This document shows, one piece after another, positions 50,252 through 60,118 of a stretch of DNA of 64,000 bases. How positions within the stretch are numbered: the first letter of the stretch is position 1; every line of letters starts with the position of its first letter. This DNA is from Pluralibacter sp. UBA7423. GTDB lineage: Bacteria; Pseudomonadota; Gammaproteobacteria; Enterobacterales; Enterobacteriaceae. Both the position numbers and the translations under genes were made by a program. Under the pieces are notes generated by a model. It did no database searches, was not told the DNA's origin, and worked only from the letters and a program-made list of their open reading frames with translations. Location of the stretch: contig DKMD01000013.1 in assembly GCA_002470465.1 (NCBI GenBank), positions 62,001 to 126,000 on the forward strand. The letters are read 5' to 3'.

Positions 50252-52849
50252 GTGCTAGAAGAATACCGTAAGCACGTAGCTGAGCGTGCCGCCGAGGGGA
50301 TTGTTGCAAAACCGTTAGATGCAACCCAAATGGCCGCACTGGTTGAGCTGCTGAAAGCACCGCCTGCGGGCGAAGAAGAATTCCTGTTAGACCTGTTAAT
50401 TAACCGTGTACCGCCGGGCGTAGACGAAGCCGCCTACGTGAAAGCCGGATTCCTTGCCGCTGTCGCCAAAGGCGACGCCACCTCCCCACTGGTTACCCCT
50501 GAAAAAGCTATCGAACTGCTGGGTACCATGCAGGGGGGCTACAATATTCATCCGCTGATTGACGCGCTGGATAACGAGAAGCTGGCACCGATTGCCGCCA
50601 AAGCGCTGTCCCATACCCTGCTGATGTTTGACAACTTCTATGATGTGGAAGAGAAAGCCAAAGCGGGCAACGCCTACGCGAAGCAGGTGATGCAGTCCTG
50701 GGCCGATGCTGAGTGGTTCCTGAACCGTCCAGCGCTTGCTGAAAAAATGACCGTCACCGTCTTCAAAGTCACCGGCGAAACTAACACTGATGACCTCTCC
50801 CCGGCGCCGGATGCGTGGTCTCGTCCTGATATCCCTCTGCACGCGCTGGCAATGTTGAAAAACGCCCGCGAAGGCATTGAGCCGGATCAGCCGGGCGTTG
50901 TTGGCCCAATCAAACAGATCGAAGCGCTGCAGAAAAAAGGCTTCCCTCTGGCGTATGTGGGCGACGTGGTTGGCACCGGTTCTTCGCGTAAATCTGCCAC
51001 TAACTCCGTGCTGTGGTTCATGGGCGATGATATTCCGCACGTGCCGAACAAGCGCGGCGGCGGCCTGTGCCTGGGCGGGAAAATTGCACCCATCTTCTTT
51101 AACACCATGGAAGATGCGGGCGCACTGCCAATTGAAGTGGACGTGAACAACCTGAACATGGGCGACGTCATTGACGTCTATCCGTTCAAAGGCGAAGTAC
51201 GTAACCACGAAACCAATGAGCTGCTGGCAAGCTTTGAGCTGAAAACCGACGTGCTGATCGACGAAGTGCGCGCCGGTGGCCGTATTCCGCTGATTATCGG
51301 CCGTGGCCTGACGACCAAAGCGCGTGAAGCGCTGGGCCTGCCGCACAGCGATGTTTTCCGTCAGGCGAAAGACGTGGCAGAAAGCAGCCGCGGCTTCTCT
51401 CTGGCTCAGAAAATGGTTGGTCGCGCCTGCGGCGTGGCGGGTATCCGTCCGGGTGCCTACTGTGAGCCGAAGATGACCTCCGTGGGTTCTCAGGACACCA
51501 CCGGCCCAATGACCCGTGATGAACTGAAAGACCTGGCCTGCCTGGGCTTCTCTTCTGATCTGGTGATGCAGTCCTTCTGCCATACTGCGGCGTATCCGAA
51601 GCCGGTTGACGTAACCACGCATCATACGTTGCCTGATTTCATCATGAACCGCGGCGGTGTTTCTCTGCGTCCTGGCGATGGCGTCATCCACTCCTGGCTG
51701 AACCGTATGCTGCTGCCGGATACCGTTGGCACCGGCGGTGATTCCCATACCCGTTTCCCAATCGGCATCTCCTTCCCGGCGGGGTCTGGCCTGGTGGCGT
51801 TTGCCGCTGCGACTGGCGTGATGCCGCTCGATATGCCGGAATCCGTGCTGGTGCGCTTCAAAGGCAAAATGCAGCCGGGCATCACCCTGCGCGATCTGGT
51901 TCACGCCATTCCGCTGTACGCCATTAAGCAGGGTCTGCTGACCGTTGAGAAGAAAGGTAAGAAGAACATCTTCTCCGGCCGCATTCTGGAAATTGAAGGT
52001 CTGCCGGATCTGAAAGTTGAGCAGGCGTTCGAACTGACTGATGCGTCCGCCGAGCGTTCTGCTGCGGGCTGTACCATCAAGCTGAATCAGGCGCCGATTG
52101 AAGAGTACCTGAACTCTAACATCGTGCTGCTGAAGTGGATGATTGCTGAAGGCTACGGCGACCGCCGCACGCTGGAGCGCCGTATCCAGGGCATGGAAAA
52201 ATGGCTGGCGGATCCGCAGCTGCTGGAAGCCGACGCTGACGCCGAGTATGCGGCGGTGATCGACATCGATCTGGCGGATATCAAAGAGCCAATCCTTTGT
52301 GCGCCGAACGATCCGGACGACGCGCGTCTGCTGTCTGACGTGCAGGGCGACAAGATCGACGAAGTGTTCATCGGTTCCTGCATGACCAACATTGGCCACT
52401 TCCGTGCCGCCGGTAAACTGCTGGATACGCACAAAGGCCAGCTGCCGACGCGTCTGTGGGTGGCTCCGCCAACCCGTATGGATGCGGCACAGCTGACGGA
52501 AGAGGGCTACTACAGCGTCTTCGGTAAGAGCGGTGCGCGTATTGAGATCCCGGGCTGCTCCCTGTGCATGGGTAACCAGGCTCGTGTGGCAGACGGTGCG
52601 ACGGTGGTGTCCACTTCAACCCGTAACTTCCCGAACCGTCTCGGTACTGGCGCGAACGTCTACCTCGCTTCTGCGGAGCTGGCGGCCGTTGCGGCGCTGA
52701 TTGGCAAACTGCCAACGCCGGAAGAGTACCAGACGTTTGTGGCGCAGGTTGATAAAACCGCAGCTGACACCTACCGCTATCTGAATTTCGACCAGCTCTC
52801 TCAGTACACCGAGAAAGCCGACGGCGTGATTTTCCAGACGGCTGTATAA
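50252..52849 (+). CDS. acnB: AcnB, aconitate hydratase B
   Basis: Main citric acid cycle aconitase, interconverting citrate and isocitrate through a 4Fe-4S cluster. A GTG start at 50252 behind GAGGAG gives 865 residues, the E. coli length; an ATG at 50225 would add nine residues without support. The N-terminal HEAT-like domain and swivel domain come first, the reverse of AcnA order. Cluster cysteines include C769 and C772 in GCSLCMGNQ, with C710 in the [10 protein letters not shown] segment. A perfect hairpin terminator follows. Confidence 0.97.
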   Translation: MLEEYRKHVAERAAEGIVAKPLDATQMAALVELLKAPPAGEEEFLLDLLINRVPPGVDEAAYVKAGFLAAVAKGDATSPLVTPEKAIELLGTMQGGYNIHPLIDALDNEKLAPIAAKALSHTLLMFDNFYDVEEKAKAGNAYAKQVMQSWADAEWFLNRPALAEKMTVTVFKVTGETNTDDLSPAPDAWSRPDIPLHALAMLKNAREGIEPDQPGVVGPIKQIEALQKKGFPLAYVGDVVGTGSSRKSATNSVLWFMGDDIPHVPNKRGGGLCLGGKIAPIFFNTMEDAGALPIEVDVNNLNMGDVIDVYPFKGEVRNHETNELLASFELKTDVLIDEVRAGGRIPLIIGRGLTTKAREALGLPHSDVFRQAKDVAESSRGFSLAQKMVGRACGVAGIRPGAYCEPKMTSVGSQDTTGPMTRDELKDLACLGFSSDLVMQSFCHTAAYPKPVDVTTHHTLPDFIMNRGGVSLRPGDGVIHSWLNRMLLPDTVGTGGDSHTRFPIGISFPAGSGLVAFAAATGVMPLDMPESVLVRFKGKMQPGITLRDLVHAIPLYAIKQGLLTVEKKGKKNIFSGRILEIEGLPDLKVEQAFELTDASAERSAAGCTIKLNQAPIEEYLNSNIVLLKWMIAEGYGDRRTLERRIQGMEKWLADPQLLEADADAEYAAVIDIDLADIKEPILCAPNDPDDARLLSDVQGDKIDEVFIGSCMTNIGHFRAAGKLLDTHKGQLPTRLWVAPPTRMDAAQLTEEGYYSVFGKSGARIEIPGCSLCMGNQARVADGATVVSTSTRNFPNRLGTGANVYLASAELAAVAALIGKLPTPEEYQTFVAQVDKTAADTYRYLNFDQLSQYTEKADGVIFQTAV

Positions 52850-52854
52850 ACTGC

Positions 52855-52880
52855 AAAACCGTCTCTATGGAGACGGTTTT
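52855..52880 (+). terminator. Terminator after acnB
   Basis: Perfect 11-bp stem AAAACCGTCTC/GAGACGGTTTT with loop TATG, six bases after the acnB stop. Confidence 0.85.
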
Positions 52881-52884
52881 AAGT

Positions 52885-52937
52885 GTTTGCACCCTCTCCC
52901 TGTGAGAGAGGGCTGGGGTGAGGGCATCAGGCCGCAC
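52885..52937 (-). repeat. Dispersed intergenic repeat, copy 1
   Basis: Contains CCCTCTCCC, an imperfect inverted GAGAGAGGG and GGTGAGGGCATCAGGCCGCA. Read on the minus strand it matches copies at 57408-57465 and 60666-60719, all sharing GTGCGGC(C/T)TGATGCCCTC near one end and GCAAACA at the other. Confidence 0.8.
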
Positions 52938-52949
52938 ATCTCCTTTTTT

Positions 52950-52978
52950 GCCGGGTGGCAGCGTGCTTACCCGGCCTA
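52950..52978. repeat. REP-like palindrome
   Basis: GCCGGGTGGCA...GCTTACCCGGCCTAC, an enterobacterial REP-type unit next to the dispersed repeat. Confidence 0.7.
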
Positions 52979-52980
52979 CA

Positions 52981-53009
52981 AAACCCCGAACCTGTCATTC
53001 GGGGTTTTT
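52981..53009 (+). terminator. Second terminator between acnB and yacL
   Basis: Stem AAACCCCGAA/TTCGGGGTTT (52981-52990 with 52998-53007), loop CCTGTCA, T-rich tail. Confidence 0.75.
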
Positions 53010-53094
53010 ATTTTCCACTCCTGACACCCGTCCCGCTTTTTTTCTCTCCGCCAACTGCGATAATTACGGCAATGGCTTTGCAGAGGAAAACACC

Positions 53095-53457
53095 ATGGAT
53101 TACGAATTTCTGCGCGACATCACCGGGGTGGTGAAAGTGCGTATGTCGATGGGCCACGAAGCGGTTGGGCACTGGTTTAACGAAGAAGTAAGAGAGAACC
53201 TCTCACTGCTCGATGAAGTGGAAGCGGCGGCGCAGACGGTAAAGGGCACCGAAAACTCATGGCAGCGCTCGGGCCACGAATACACGGTCTGGATGGACGG
53301 CGAAGAAGTGATGGTTCGCGCCAATCAGCTGGAGTTTTCCGGTGATGAAATGGAAGAGGGCATGAGCTATTACGACGAGGAAAGCCTGTCAATGTGCGGC
53401 GTGGAGGACTTCCTTCAGGTTGTAACGGCGTACCGCGCCTTTATGCAGCAGAAGTAA
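53095..53457 (+). CDS. yacL: YacL family protein of unknown function
   Basis: Conserved acidic protein of 120 residues, the E. coli length, in the UPF0231 family; no function is established. The ATG at 53095 follows AGAGGA and gives [20 protein letters not shown]; longer in-frame starts lie in repeat DNA. Notable stretches are [20 protein letters not shown] and an acidic [13 protein letters not shown] segment. There is no signal peptide or membrane segment, so it is cytoplasmic. It stands alone, converging on speD. Confidence 0.94.
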   Translation: MDYEFLRDITGVVKVRMSMGHEAVGHWFNEEVRENLSLLDEVEAAAQTVKGTENSWQRSGHEYTVWMDGEEVMVRANQLEFSGDEMEEGMSYYDEESLSMCGVEDFLQVVTAYRAFMQQK

Positions 53458-53488
53458 CCTGGCGGGAGCTTCCCTGCTCCCCGAAAAC

Positions 53489-54283
53489 TTATACGGCCGG
53501 AATATTGCGGCCGTAGTAAATCTCACGCATCTCTTTCCACAGCAGGTCAGCGATGGCCTGGCGTTCGGCTTCGCTTAAATCTTCCGGCCGGGTGTGGAAC
53601 ATGTAGTGCTTCAGGTCGAATTCCTTAAGTAACATCTTGGTGTGGAAGATGTTTTCCTGATAGACGTTCACATCCATCATGTCATACAGCGCTTTCATGT
53701 CGTCCGACATAAAATTTTGAATGGAGTTAATTTCGTGGTCGATAAAGTGCTTCATACCGTTCACATCGCGGGTAAAGCCACGCACGCGGTAGTCGACGGT
53801 CACGATATCGGACTCCAGCTGGTGGATAAGATAGTTCAGCGCGTTGAGCGGAGAAATCACCCCGCAGGTCGAGACTTCAATATCGGCGCGGAAGGTACAC
53901 AGGCCGCCTTCCGGATGACTCTCCGGATAGGTGTGTACGCAGATATGGCTTTTATCGAGATGGGCGACCACCGCTTCCGGCAGCGGACCGGGGTGCTCGG
54001 AAGGATCGATAAGTTTGGGGTCAACCGGCTCTTCGCTCACCAGAATGGTGACGCTTGCGCCCTGCGGCTCGTAATCCTGGCGCGCGATGTTGAGAATATT
54101 CGCGCCGATAATCGAACAGGTTTCTGACAGGATCTCCGTCAGACGGTTGGCATTGTAGAGTTCATCGATATAGGCGATGTAGCCATCGCGCTCTTCTGCC
54201 GTTTTCACGTAGCAGATATCGTAAATACAAAAACTCAGGCTTTTGGTCAGGTTGTTAAAGCCGTGCAGCTTAAGCTTTTTCAA
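53489..54283 (-). CDS. speD: SpeD, S-adenosylmethionine decarboxylase proenzyme
   Basis: Pyruvoyl enzyme making decarboxylated SAM for spermidine. It is 264 residues as in E. coli and begins at TTG, 7 bases after a very strong AGGAGGTG (54291-54298). Self-cleavage occurs between Lys111 and Ser112 ([18 protein letters not shown]), Ser112 becoming the pyruvoyl group. The start lies inside the last codons of speE with a 14-base overlap, so the strong ribosome binding site is translated as speE and the pair is coupled. Confidence 0.97.
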   Translation of the reverse strand: MKKLKLHGFNNLTKSLSFCIYDICYVKTAEERDGYIAYIDELYNANRLTEILSETCSIIGANILNIARQDYEPQGASVTILVSEEPVDPKLIDPSEHPGPLPEAVVAHLDKSHICVHTYPESHPEGGLCTFRADIEVSTCGVISPLNALNYLIHQLESDIVTVDYRVRGFTRDVNGMKHFIDHEINSIQNFMSDDMKALYDMMDVNVYQENIFHTKMLLKEFDLKHYMFHTRPEDLSEAERQAIADLLWKEMREIYYGRNIPAV

Positions 54284-55157
54284 TTGGGTTCACCTCCTGC
54301 GTTGCAGAGAGCGCGTTCTGCAGGTATTGCGGGAGCGCAAAGGCCGCGGTGTGAATAGCCGGGTTGTAGTAGCGGCAGATCAGTCCGGCCTGGTGGAAGC
54401 GTGCCTGAATGATTTCGGCCGAGAGGTGGCGCAGTGCTTCGTTATCCGTCGCCCAGGCGAAGGTCATGATGCCGCCGTAATAGGTCGGGATAGCCGCCTG
54501 ATAGAAGCTTACATCGCCAAAGTAGTGGCTGAGCTTGCGATGGCTGTCGAGCGCTTCATCCTGCTGCAGGAAGCAAACCCCGTTCTGTGCGACGAAAATG
54601 CCGCCAGGATTCAGGCAGCGTTTGCAGCCCTCATAAAATGCTGAGGTGAACAGGCTTTCGCCTGGACCAATCGGATCGGTACAGTCGGAGATGATCACAT
54701 CAAACGTTTGCGTTGTCTGGCTGACAAAATTAACGCCGTCGTCGATAACCAACGTGAAGCGCGGATCGTCGTAGCTGCCCGCGCTGTGGTTGGGCAGATA
54801 CTGGCGGCAGAATGACACCACGCCCGCATCGATTTCCACCATCGTGATGGTTTCAATGCTCTTATGACGGCTGACTTCGCGCAGCATCGCGCCGTCGCCG
54901 CCGCCGATGATCAGCACGTGTTTTGCGTGGCCGTGAGCCAGCAGGGGAACGTGGGTCATCATCTCGTGGTAGATAAACTCATCGCGCTCGGTGGTTTGCA
55001 CCACGCCGTCGAGTGCCATCACGCGGCCAAAGGCGGCGTTCTCAAAGATGATGAGATCCTGGTGATCCGTTTTCTCGTGATAGAGCACGTTTTCAACGGC
55101 AAAGTACTGACCAAACTGGTCGTGCAGCGTTTCATGCCACACCTTGTTATCGGCCAT
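54270..55157 (-). CDS. speE: SpeE, spermidine synthase
   Basis: Aminopropyltransferase joining decarboxylated SAM and putrescine. It is 295 residues, slightly longer than in E. coli (288). The Rossmann-type core has [10 protein letters not shown] near residue 84, the [11 protein letters not shown] segment, [13 protein letters not shown] near 157 and the gate-keeping loop. The C-terminal tail ([12 protein letters not shown]) is an extension that runs across the speD ribosome binding site and start; in E. coli the two genes do not overlap. Confidence 0.97.
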   Translation of the reverse strand: MADNKVWHETLHDQFGQYFAVENVLYHEKTDHQDLIIFENAAFGRVMALDGVVQTTERDEFIYHEMMTHVPLLAHGHAKHVLIIGGGDGAMLREVSRHKSIETITMVEIDAGVVSFCRQYLPNHSAGSYDDPRFTLVIDDGVNFVSQTTQTFDVIISDCTDPIGPGESLFTSAFYEGCKRCLNPGGIFVAQNGVCFLQQDEALDSHRKLSHYFGDVSFYQAAIPTYYGGIMTFAWATDNEALRHLSAEIIQARFHQAGLICRYYNPAIHTAAFALPQYLQNALSATQEVNPIEKA

Positions 55158-55254
55158 GGGCTGAACCCTCCTTCGTTAACACCCCTTTAAAATGGGCGCA
55201 ACATCATAGCTAACAATGACCGGCGATGCACGGTCGTTATTTCAGCAGAAGGTC

Positions 55255-55602
55255 TTACTTGACGTAGGCGAGAAGGCTCAGGGAATCGCGAGCCAGCGCT
55301 TTGCATTTTTTGGAGGTGGGAATGCGAATGCCGCTCAAATCACGGTAGCTGTCTTCCCCGAGCGCTTTCATGTTAAAGGTGTCGTAGTTGCTGAGATCCC
55401 ACTGATTTTGCTGGGCAAAAAAGACCAAAGCTCGGCGAATCTGCTGGTTCGGCAAATTCTGGTAACCACAGTCGTTTTTCAGAAAGACAAATACCGCCGT
55501 CAGATCGGCCATATCTTCGGCCTCGGATTCGCTCAGTGCGTAGCTGTTAGAGGAAAGAGCAAGCAGCGATCCAAGTACCACAATTCTGAATAACGTCTTC
55601 AT
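55255..55602 (-). CDS. yacC: YacC, predicted secreted PulS/OutS-family protein
   Basis: Small exported protein of 115 residues, the E. coli length. The ATG at 55602 gives a signal peptide (about residues 1-22, MKTLFRIVVLGSLLALSSNSYA) with an AYA-type end and no lipobox cysteine. The mature part (LSESEAEDMADLTAVFVFLK) has two cysteines likely to pair. The family includes secretin pilotins, but no function is known for YacC. It lies between speE and cueO and faces away from cueO. Confidence 0.92.
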   Translation of the reverse strand: MKTLFRIVVLGSLLALSSNSYALSESEAEDMADLTAVFVFLKNDCGYQNLPNQQIRRALVFFAQQNQWDLSNYDTFNMKALGEDSYRDLSGIRIPTSKKCKALARDSLSLLAYVK

Positions 55603-55682
55603 TTTAGTTACCAATGCATCCACGAAATTCAACGTTAGCACACTTCTTAGAGGTGCGCAGGGCTTTATTAAAGGGATTATGC

Positions 55683-55713
55683 TTGACCTTCCGGTAAGGG
55701 AAAGGTTTAAGCT
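55683..55713 (+). promoter_or_regulatory. CueR-type copper-responsive cueO promoter
   Basis: TTGACC (55683-55688) and TAAGCT (55708-55713) are separated by 19 bases, the long spacer of MerR-family promoters. The spacer holds an imperfect dyad, ACCTTCC...GGAAAGGT, matching CueR sites at copA and cueO. CueR with Cu(I) would untwist the spacer and activate. Confidence 0.88.
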
Positions 55714-55747
55714 CAATTAATCACCAGTCGTCGAAAAGGGAGTGCAG

Positions 55748-57319
55748 ATGCAACGTCGTGAATTTATCAAATTAGCTACCGCCGTGGGGGTCGCCAGCGC
55801 CTTACCGTTATGGAGTCGTGGCGTGCTGGCCGCCGATCGCCCGGCCTTACCTGTCCCCAATTTGTTAACCGCGGATTCCCGGAGCCGTATCGCGTTGACG
55901 GTGCAAAGCGGTAAAACGCAGTTTGGCCCGCATAACGCTGCAACCTGGGGCTATAACGGCAATTTGCTTGGTCCGGCATTGCAGCTGCAACAAGGGAAAG
56001 CGGTTACCGTCGATATTCACAATCAGCTCTCTGAAGAGACAACTGTGCACTGGCACGGTCTGGATATTCCGGGTGAGGTCGACGGCGGTCCGCAGGGGGT
56101 CATTAAACCCGGCGCTACGCGTACCGTGACGTTCACCCCTACGCAACAGGCCGCAACCTGCTGGTTCCATCCTCACCAGCACGGGAAAACCGGACACCAG
56201 GTAGCGATGGGGCTGGCAGGTCTGGTATTAATCGAAGACCCGCAGATCCACAAGCTGCTGCTGCCTAAGCAGTGGGGCATCGACGATGTGCCGGTCATTA
56301 TTCAGGACAAGCGGTTTAGCGCCGACGGCGAAATCGATTATCAGCTGGATGTGATGAGCGCAGCGGTAGGCTGGTTTGGCGATACGCTGCTGACCAATGG
56401 CGCGATTTATCCGCAGCATGCGGTACCCAAAGGCTGGCTACGCTTACGCCTGCTGAACGGCTGTAACGCGCGTTCTCTGAATCTGGCAGCCAGCGATAAC
56501 CGTCCGCTGTACGTGATTGCCAGCGACGGTGGCTTGCTCGCTGAGCCCGTTAAAGTGACCGAGTTGCCGATGCTGATGGGTGAACGCTTCGAAGTGCTGG
56601 TGGATACCAGCGATGGCAAAGCGTTTGACCTCGTTATGCTGCCAGTCAATCAGATGGGCATGGCGGTGGCGCCGTTTGATAAAGCGCATCCGGTTATGCG
56701 TATTCAGCCGCTGGCGATCCCGGGTTCCGCTGAGCTCCCTGATTCGCTGGCTAGCCTGCCGGTACTGCCTTCCCTCGATGGCTTAACGCAGCGTAAGTTT
56801 CAGCTCTCCATGGACCCCATGCTCGACATGATGGGCATGCAGGCGCTGATGAAAAAATACGGCAAGCAGGCGATGGGCGGCATGGACCACGGCAGCATGG
56901 GCCACGGCGACATGAAGATGGGCAATATGGATCACGGCAGCATGGGCCATATGAATCACGGCGGCAAAGGCTTTGATTTCCATAATGCCAATATGATCAA
57001 CGGTCAGGCCTTCGATATGAATCAGCCGATGTTTGCCGCCAGCCGCGGACAGTTCGAACGCTGGACGATTTCAGGCGAGGGCGACATGATGCTGCATCCG
57101 TTCCATATCCACGGCACGCAGTTCCGTATTTTATCCGAGAACGGCAAGCCGCCAGCCGCGCATCGTGCAGGATGGAAGGATACGGTCAGGGTGGAAGGCG
57201 CCGTCAGCGAAGTGTTGGTGAAGTTTGACCACGAAGCCGCGAAAGAGCACATGTATATGGCGCACTGCCACCTGCTCGAGCACGAAGATACCGGGATGAT
57301 GCTGGGCTTTACGGTATAA
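55748..57319 (+). CDS. cueO: CueO, multicopper oxidase (cuprous oxidase)
   Basis: Periplasmic oxidase converting Cu(I) to the less toxic Cu(II). The ATG at 55748 gives 523 residues (E. coli 516). A Tat signal (QRREFIKLA...GVLA) exports the folded enzyme. The copper sites are intact: HWHG near 101, HPHQHGKTG near 141, [10 protein letters not shown] near 450 and [13 protein letters not shown] near 506. The methionine/histidine-rich segment (about 378-407) is longer than in E. coli because an eight-residue block, MDHGSMGH, occurs twice. Expression should follow CueR. Confidence 0.97.
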   Translation: MQRREFIKLATAVGVASALPLWSRGVLAADRPALPVPNLLTADSRSRIALTVQSGKTQFGPHNAATWGYNGNLLGPALQLQQGKAVTVDIHNQLSEETTVHWHGLDIPGEVDGGPQGVIKPGATRTVTFTPTQQAATCWFHPHQHGKTGHQVAMGLAGLVLIEDPQIHKLLLPKQWGIDDVPVIIQDKRFSADGEIDYQLDVMSAAVGWFGDTLLTNGAIYPQHAVPKGWLRLRLLNGCNARSLNLAASDNRPLYVIASDGGLLAEPVKVTELPMLMGERFEVLVDTSDGKAFDLVMLPVNQMGMAVAPFDKAHPVMRIQPLAIPGSAELPDSLASLPVLPSLDGLTQRKFQLSMDPMLDMMGMQALMKKYGKQAMGGMDHGSMGHGDMKMGNMDHGSMGHMNHGGKGFDFHNANMINGQAFDMNQPMFAASRGQFERWTISGEGDMMLHPFHIHGTQFRILSENGKPPAAHRAGWKDTVRVEGAVSEVLVKFDHEAAKEHMYMAHCHLLEHEDTGMMLGFTV

Positions 57320-57324
57320 AAAAA

Positions 57325-57357
57325 TGCCGGGTGCGGCTTTCGCCTTACCCGGCCTAC
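57325..57357. repeat. REP-like palindrome
   Basis: GCCGGGTGCGGC...GCCTTACCCGGCCTAC directly behind cueO, a REP-type unit related to that at 52950. Confidence 0.7.
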
Positions 57358-57407
57358 GATTTGATTCCCTCTCCCTTGAGGGAGAGAGGGAGGGGGAGAA
57401 GCAGACT

Positions 57408-57465
57408 GTGCGGCCTGATGCCCTCACCCCCAACCCCTCTCCCACGTGGAGAGGGGAGCAAACAT
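57408..57465 (+). repeat. Dispersed intergenic repeat, copy 2
   Basis: Starts GTGCGGCCTGATGCCCTCAC and ends GAGCAAACAT, with a CCCTCTCCCAC...GTGGAGAGGGG hairpin inside. A related CCCTCTCCCTTGAGGGAGAG hairpin (57368-57387) lies just before it. Confidence 0.8.
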
Positions 57466-57467
57466 TA

Positions 57468-57493
57468 AAAACGGCAACCGAGGTTGCCGTTTT
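57468..57493. terminator. Bidirectional terminator between cueO and gcd
   Basis: AAAACGGCAAC pairs with GTTGCCGTTTT around a four-base loop; A and T runs on both sides let it serve the converging cueO and gcd. Confidence 0.75.
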
Positions 57494-57521
57494 GATTTTA
57501 CCTTGCCACCGGGCATTTCAG

Positions 57522-59912
57522 TTACTTAGCGTCGTCCGGCAAAGCATAAGCCACGATATAGTCGCCCATCTTCGTGCCAAACGAACCATGACCACCTGCG
57601 GAGATGACTACGTACTGTTTGCCGTTCACTTCATACGTCATCGGCGTTGCCTGGCCACCGGCAGGCAGACGACCTTCCCACAGCTTGTCGCCGTTGGTCA
57701 TGTTGTAAGCACGCAGGTAGTTATCCGCAGTTGCCGCTACAAACAGTACGTTGCCGGCAGTGGAAATCGGGCCACCCAGCATTGGCATCCCCAGATTGAA
57801 CGGTAGCTTAAACGGCATCGGGAACGGCAGGCTGTCCTGCGGCGTACCGATACGTTTTTTCCAGGCAATCTGGTTGGTTTTCAGATCCAGCGCGGAGATA
57901 TAACCCCAGCCCGGCTGTTTACACGGCAGGCCAAACGGTGACAGGAACGGGTTCAGCGTCACGCCATACGGCACGCCGTACTGTGGCTGAATGCCGGTTT
58001 CAGTACCTGAACCTTTGGCGTCTTTCGGCGGCTCAATTGGGTTACCCGGGCCGCGTGGGATCAGGCGTGATACGAACGGCAGGGCAATCGGGTTGGCAAT
58101 CGCCACCTGACGGTTCGGATCGACAGAAATCCCGCCCCATTCGAACATCCCCAGGTTACCCGGGAACACCAGCGTGCCTTGCTCAGACGGTGGCGTGAAG
58201 ATGCCCTCGTAGCGCAGTTGATGGAACATCACGCGGCACACCAGCTGGTCAAACATGGTGGCACCCCACATGTCTGCCCCGGTCAGATCTTTCTTCGGAC
58301 GGAAGCTCAGATCGGAGAACGGTTGAGTCGGGCTCAGACGGTCGCCTTTGGCTGCACCCTGCGGTACCGGTTTTTCAGGAGCAGGTACCACCAACTGACC
58401 GTTACGGCGATCCAGCACGAAGATGTTACCGGTTTTCGCCGGTGCGTAGACCACCGGCACGGTTTTACCGTCAACGGTGATGTCCGCCAGCGTCGGCTGG
58501 GCAGGCTGGTCCATGTCCCACAGATCGTGATGAACGCTCTGATAGCTCCAGGCCAGTTTCCCGGTGGTTGCATTCAGCGCCACAATCGAGCTGGCATAGC
58601 GTTCCTGTTCTGGTGTGCGGTTGCCGCCCCAGATATCCGGTGTGGTGACGCCCATTGGCAGATACACCAGATCCAGCTTCGCGTCATAGGCGGCAGGCGC
58701 CCAGGAGTTCGGCGAGTTCAGGCTGAACTTGTGTTCGTCATTTGGAATGGCATTCGGATCTTTTGCGCCCGGATCGAAGGCCCACAGCAGCTTACCGGTG
58801 TTGACGTCGAAGCCGCGAATGACGCCAGATGCTTCACGCGTGGAGAAGTTATCCGTCACGGAACCGGCAATCACGATGATTTTGTCGGTCACAATCGGCG
58901 GTGATGTCGGCTCGTACATGCCCGGCGTGGTCACTGGCTGATTAGTTTGCAGGTTCAGCACGCCTTTGTTGCCGAAGGTTTCGCACAGCTTGCCGGTATC
59001 GGCATTCAGTGCAAACAGACGACCATCGTTCACCGGCAGCAGGATGCGGCGCGGGCAGTCGGCGACGACGTCAGCAGGCGCGCTGTCTGCTTTGGCTTCG
59101 TGATAAGACACGCCGCGGCAGGTCACGTGCTGGAAGAAGGTGTTGGTGTTGAGCTGCGGATCGAAGTGCCATTTCTCTTTGCCGGTCGCGGCATCAAGCG
59201 CGAACAGACGCTGGTGCGCGGAGCAGAGATAGAGCATGTTGCCAACTTTAATTGGTGTGACTTCGTTGGTGATTTCACCCGGATCGTTCGGCTGCTTAAG
59301 GTCACCGGTGCGGAAGACCCAGGCCTCTTTCAGCTGATGAACGTTATCGGCGTTGATCTGCTTGAGCGGCGACCAGCGCTGACCTTCCTGGTTACGGCCA
59401 TACGCTGGCCAGTCCTGATCGGCAACCTGGGAAATCGGAGCCGCTGGCGTCACTTCCGTGCTCAGCGTGCCGTTGATTTCCTGCGGGTCGTGGAAGCCTG
59501 CCCAGGTCAGAATCCCTGCGCTGACTAACAGCACCACCACCAGCGCGGCAACCGCTCCGGATGAAGGTACAATCAGACGACGCCAGACGAACGGCAGGAT
59601 AAGCCAGATGCCGAAGAAGACGAGGATATCGCTGCGCGGCGTCAGCGCCCAGAAGTCGAAGCCGACTTCCCAGACGCCCCAAATCATGGTCGCCAGCAGC
59701 ACCAGCGCATACAGCCACAGCGCCGCGCGCTTGCCGCGCCACAGCATAGCGGTGACGGCCAGCATCACAATCCCGGCAATGGGGTAATACCAGGAGCCGC
59801 CCAGCGAGACGAGCCAGACTCCGCCAATTAACAGATACAGCCCACAGAAGGCTGCAAACAGCGCCGTCAGCTTCACCAGAAGCCCGGTCTGTTGTGGTTT
59901 TGTTTCTGCCAT
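57522..59912 (-). CDS. gcd: Gcd, PQQ-dependent glucose dehydrogenase
   Basis: Inner-membrane quinoprotein oxidising glucose to gluconolactone on the periplasmic face and passing electrons to ubiquinone. The ATG at 59912 (MAETKPQQ) gives 796 residues, the E. coli length. Five hydrophobic segments fill residues 12-140; the rest is the eight-bladed PQQ propeller, with the tryptophan-docking type repeats (WAYDP- and GKLLWAFDPGAKDPNA-like). The PQQ cofactor genes are not here. A CRP site covers the promoter. Confidence 0.98.
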   Translation of the reverse strand: MAETKPQQTGLLVKLTALFAAFCGLYLLIGGVWLVSLGGSWYYPIAGIVMLAVTAMLWRGKRAALWLYALVLLATMIWGVWEVGFDFWALTPRSDILVFFGIWLILPFVWRRLIVPSSGAVAALVVVLLVSAGILTWAGFHDPQEINGTLSTEVTPAAPISQVADQDWPAYGRNQEGQRWSPLKQINADNVHQLKEAWVFRTGDLKQPNDPGEITNEVTPIKVGNMLYLCSAHQRLFALDAATGKEKWHFDPQLNTNTFFQHVTCRGVSYHEAKADSAPADVVADCPRRILLPVNDGRLFALNADTGKLCETFGNKGVLNLQTNQPVTTPGMYEPTSPPIVTDKIIVIAGSVTDNFSTREASGVIRGFDVNTGKLLWAFDPGAKDPNAIPNDEHKFSLNSPNSWAPAAYDAKLDLVYLPMGVTTPDIWGGNRTPEQERYASSIVALNATTGKLAWSYQSVHHDLWDMDQPAQPTLADITVDGKTVPVVYAPAKTGNIFVLDRRNGQLVVPAPEKPVPQGAAKGDRLSPTQPFSDLSFRPKKDLTGADMWGATMFDQLVCRVMFHQLRYEGIFTPPSEQGTLVFPGNLGMFEWGGISVDPNRQVAIANPIALPFVSRLIPRGPGNPIEPPKDAKGSGTETGIQPQYGVPYGVTLNPFLSPFGLPCKQPGWGYISALDLKTNQIAWKKRIGTPQDSLPFPMPFKLPFNLGMPMLGGPISTAGNVLFVAATADNYLRAYNMTNGDKLWEGRLPAGGQATPMTYEVNGKQYVVISAGGHGSFGTKMGDYIVAYALPDDAK

Positions 59913-59954
59913 AGAAAGCACACCTATAAGTCGTTAATTTTTTAATAGCAACTA

Positions 59955-59960
59955 AGTATA
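59955..59960 (-). promoter_or_regulatory. gcd promoter -10 box
   Basis: TATACT on the minus strand, 43 bases upstream of gcd. The matching -35 position falls in the CRP site at 59973-59988. Confidence 0.55.
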
Positions 59961-59972
59961 GGATTTAACAAG

Positions 59973-59988
59973 TGTGATCGGAATCACA
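59973..59988. promoter_or_regulatory. CRP site over the gcd promoter
   Basis: TGTGATCGGAATCACA matches TGTGA-N6-TCACA exactly. Relative to the gcd -10 box it lies near -32, where cAMP-CRP would block polymerase; cAMP-CRP repression of gcd is known in E. coli. Confidence 0.85.
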
Positions 59989-60030
59989 AATCTTGCTTTC
60001 TCATCTCATGCACCCGAAAAAGTGTTTTAC

Positions 60031-60039
60031 TGGTATACT
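60031..60039 (+). promoter_or_regulatory. hpt promoter, extended -10
   Basis: TGGTATACT, an extended -10 (TGnTATACT), 80 bases before hpt; no good -35. The leader also carries a GAGAGAT...ATCTCTG hairpin near 60084-60099. Confidence 0.55.
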
Positions 60040-60118
60040 GCGTGGCTTGCCGATCAACGGCGCGTGCTGAGGTACGCGTGGTTGAGAGATTTATCTCTGA
60101 AATCAGATGGTTAGTTAA

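Noticed and set aside
50396..52432. A 678-codon open frame antisense to acnB
   Set aside because: Same cause: complementary reading of a highly biased, highly expressed gene; rich in His/Arg/Gln with no domain pattern.
53464..53481. GGGAGC/GCTCCC hairpin between yacL and speD as a terminator
   Set aside because: The stem is six bases and neither side has a T run; too weak to call.
52885..57465. Repeats and palindromes as a CRISPR array
   Set aside because: Copies are kilobases apart, in mixed orientation and without regular spacers or cas genes.
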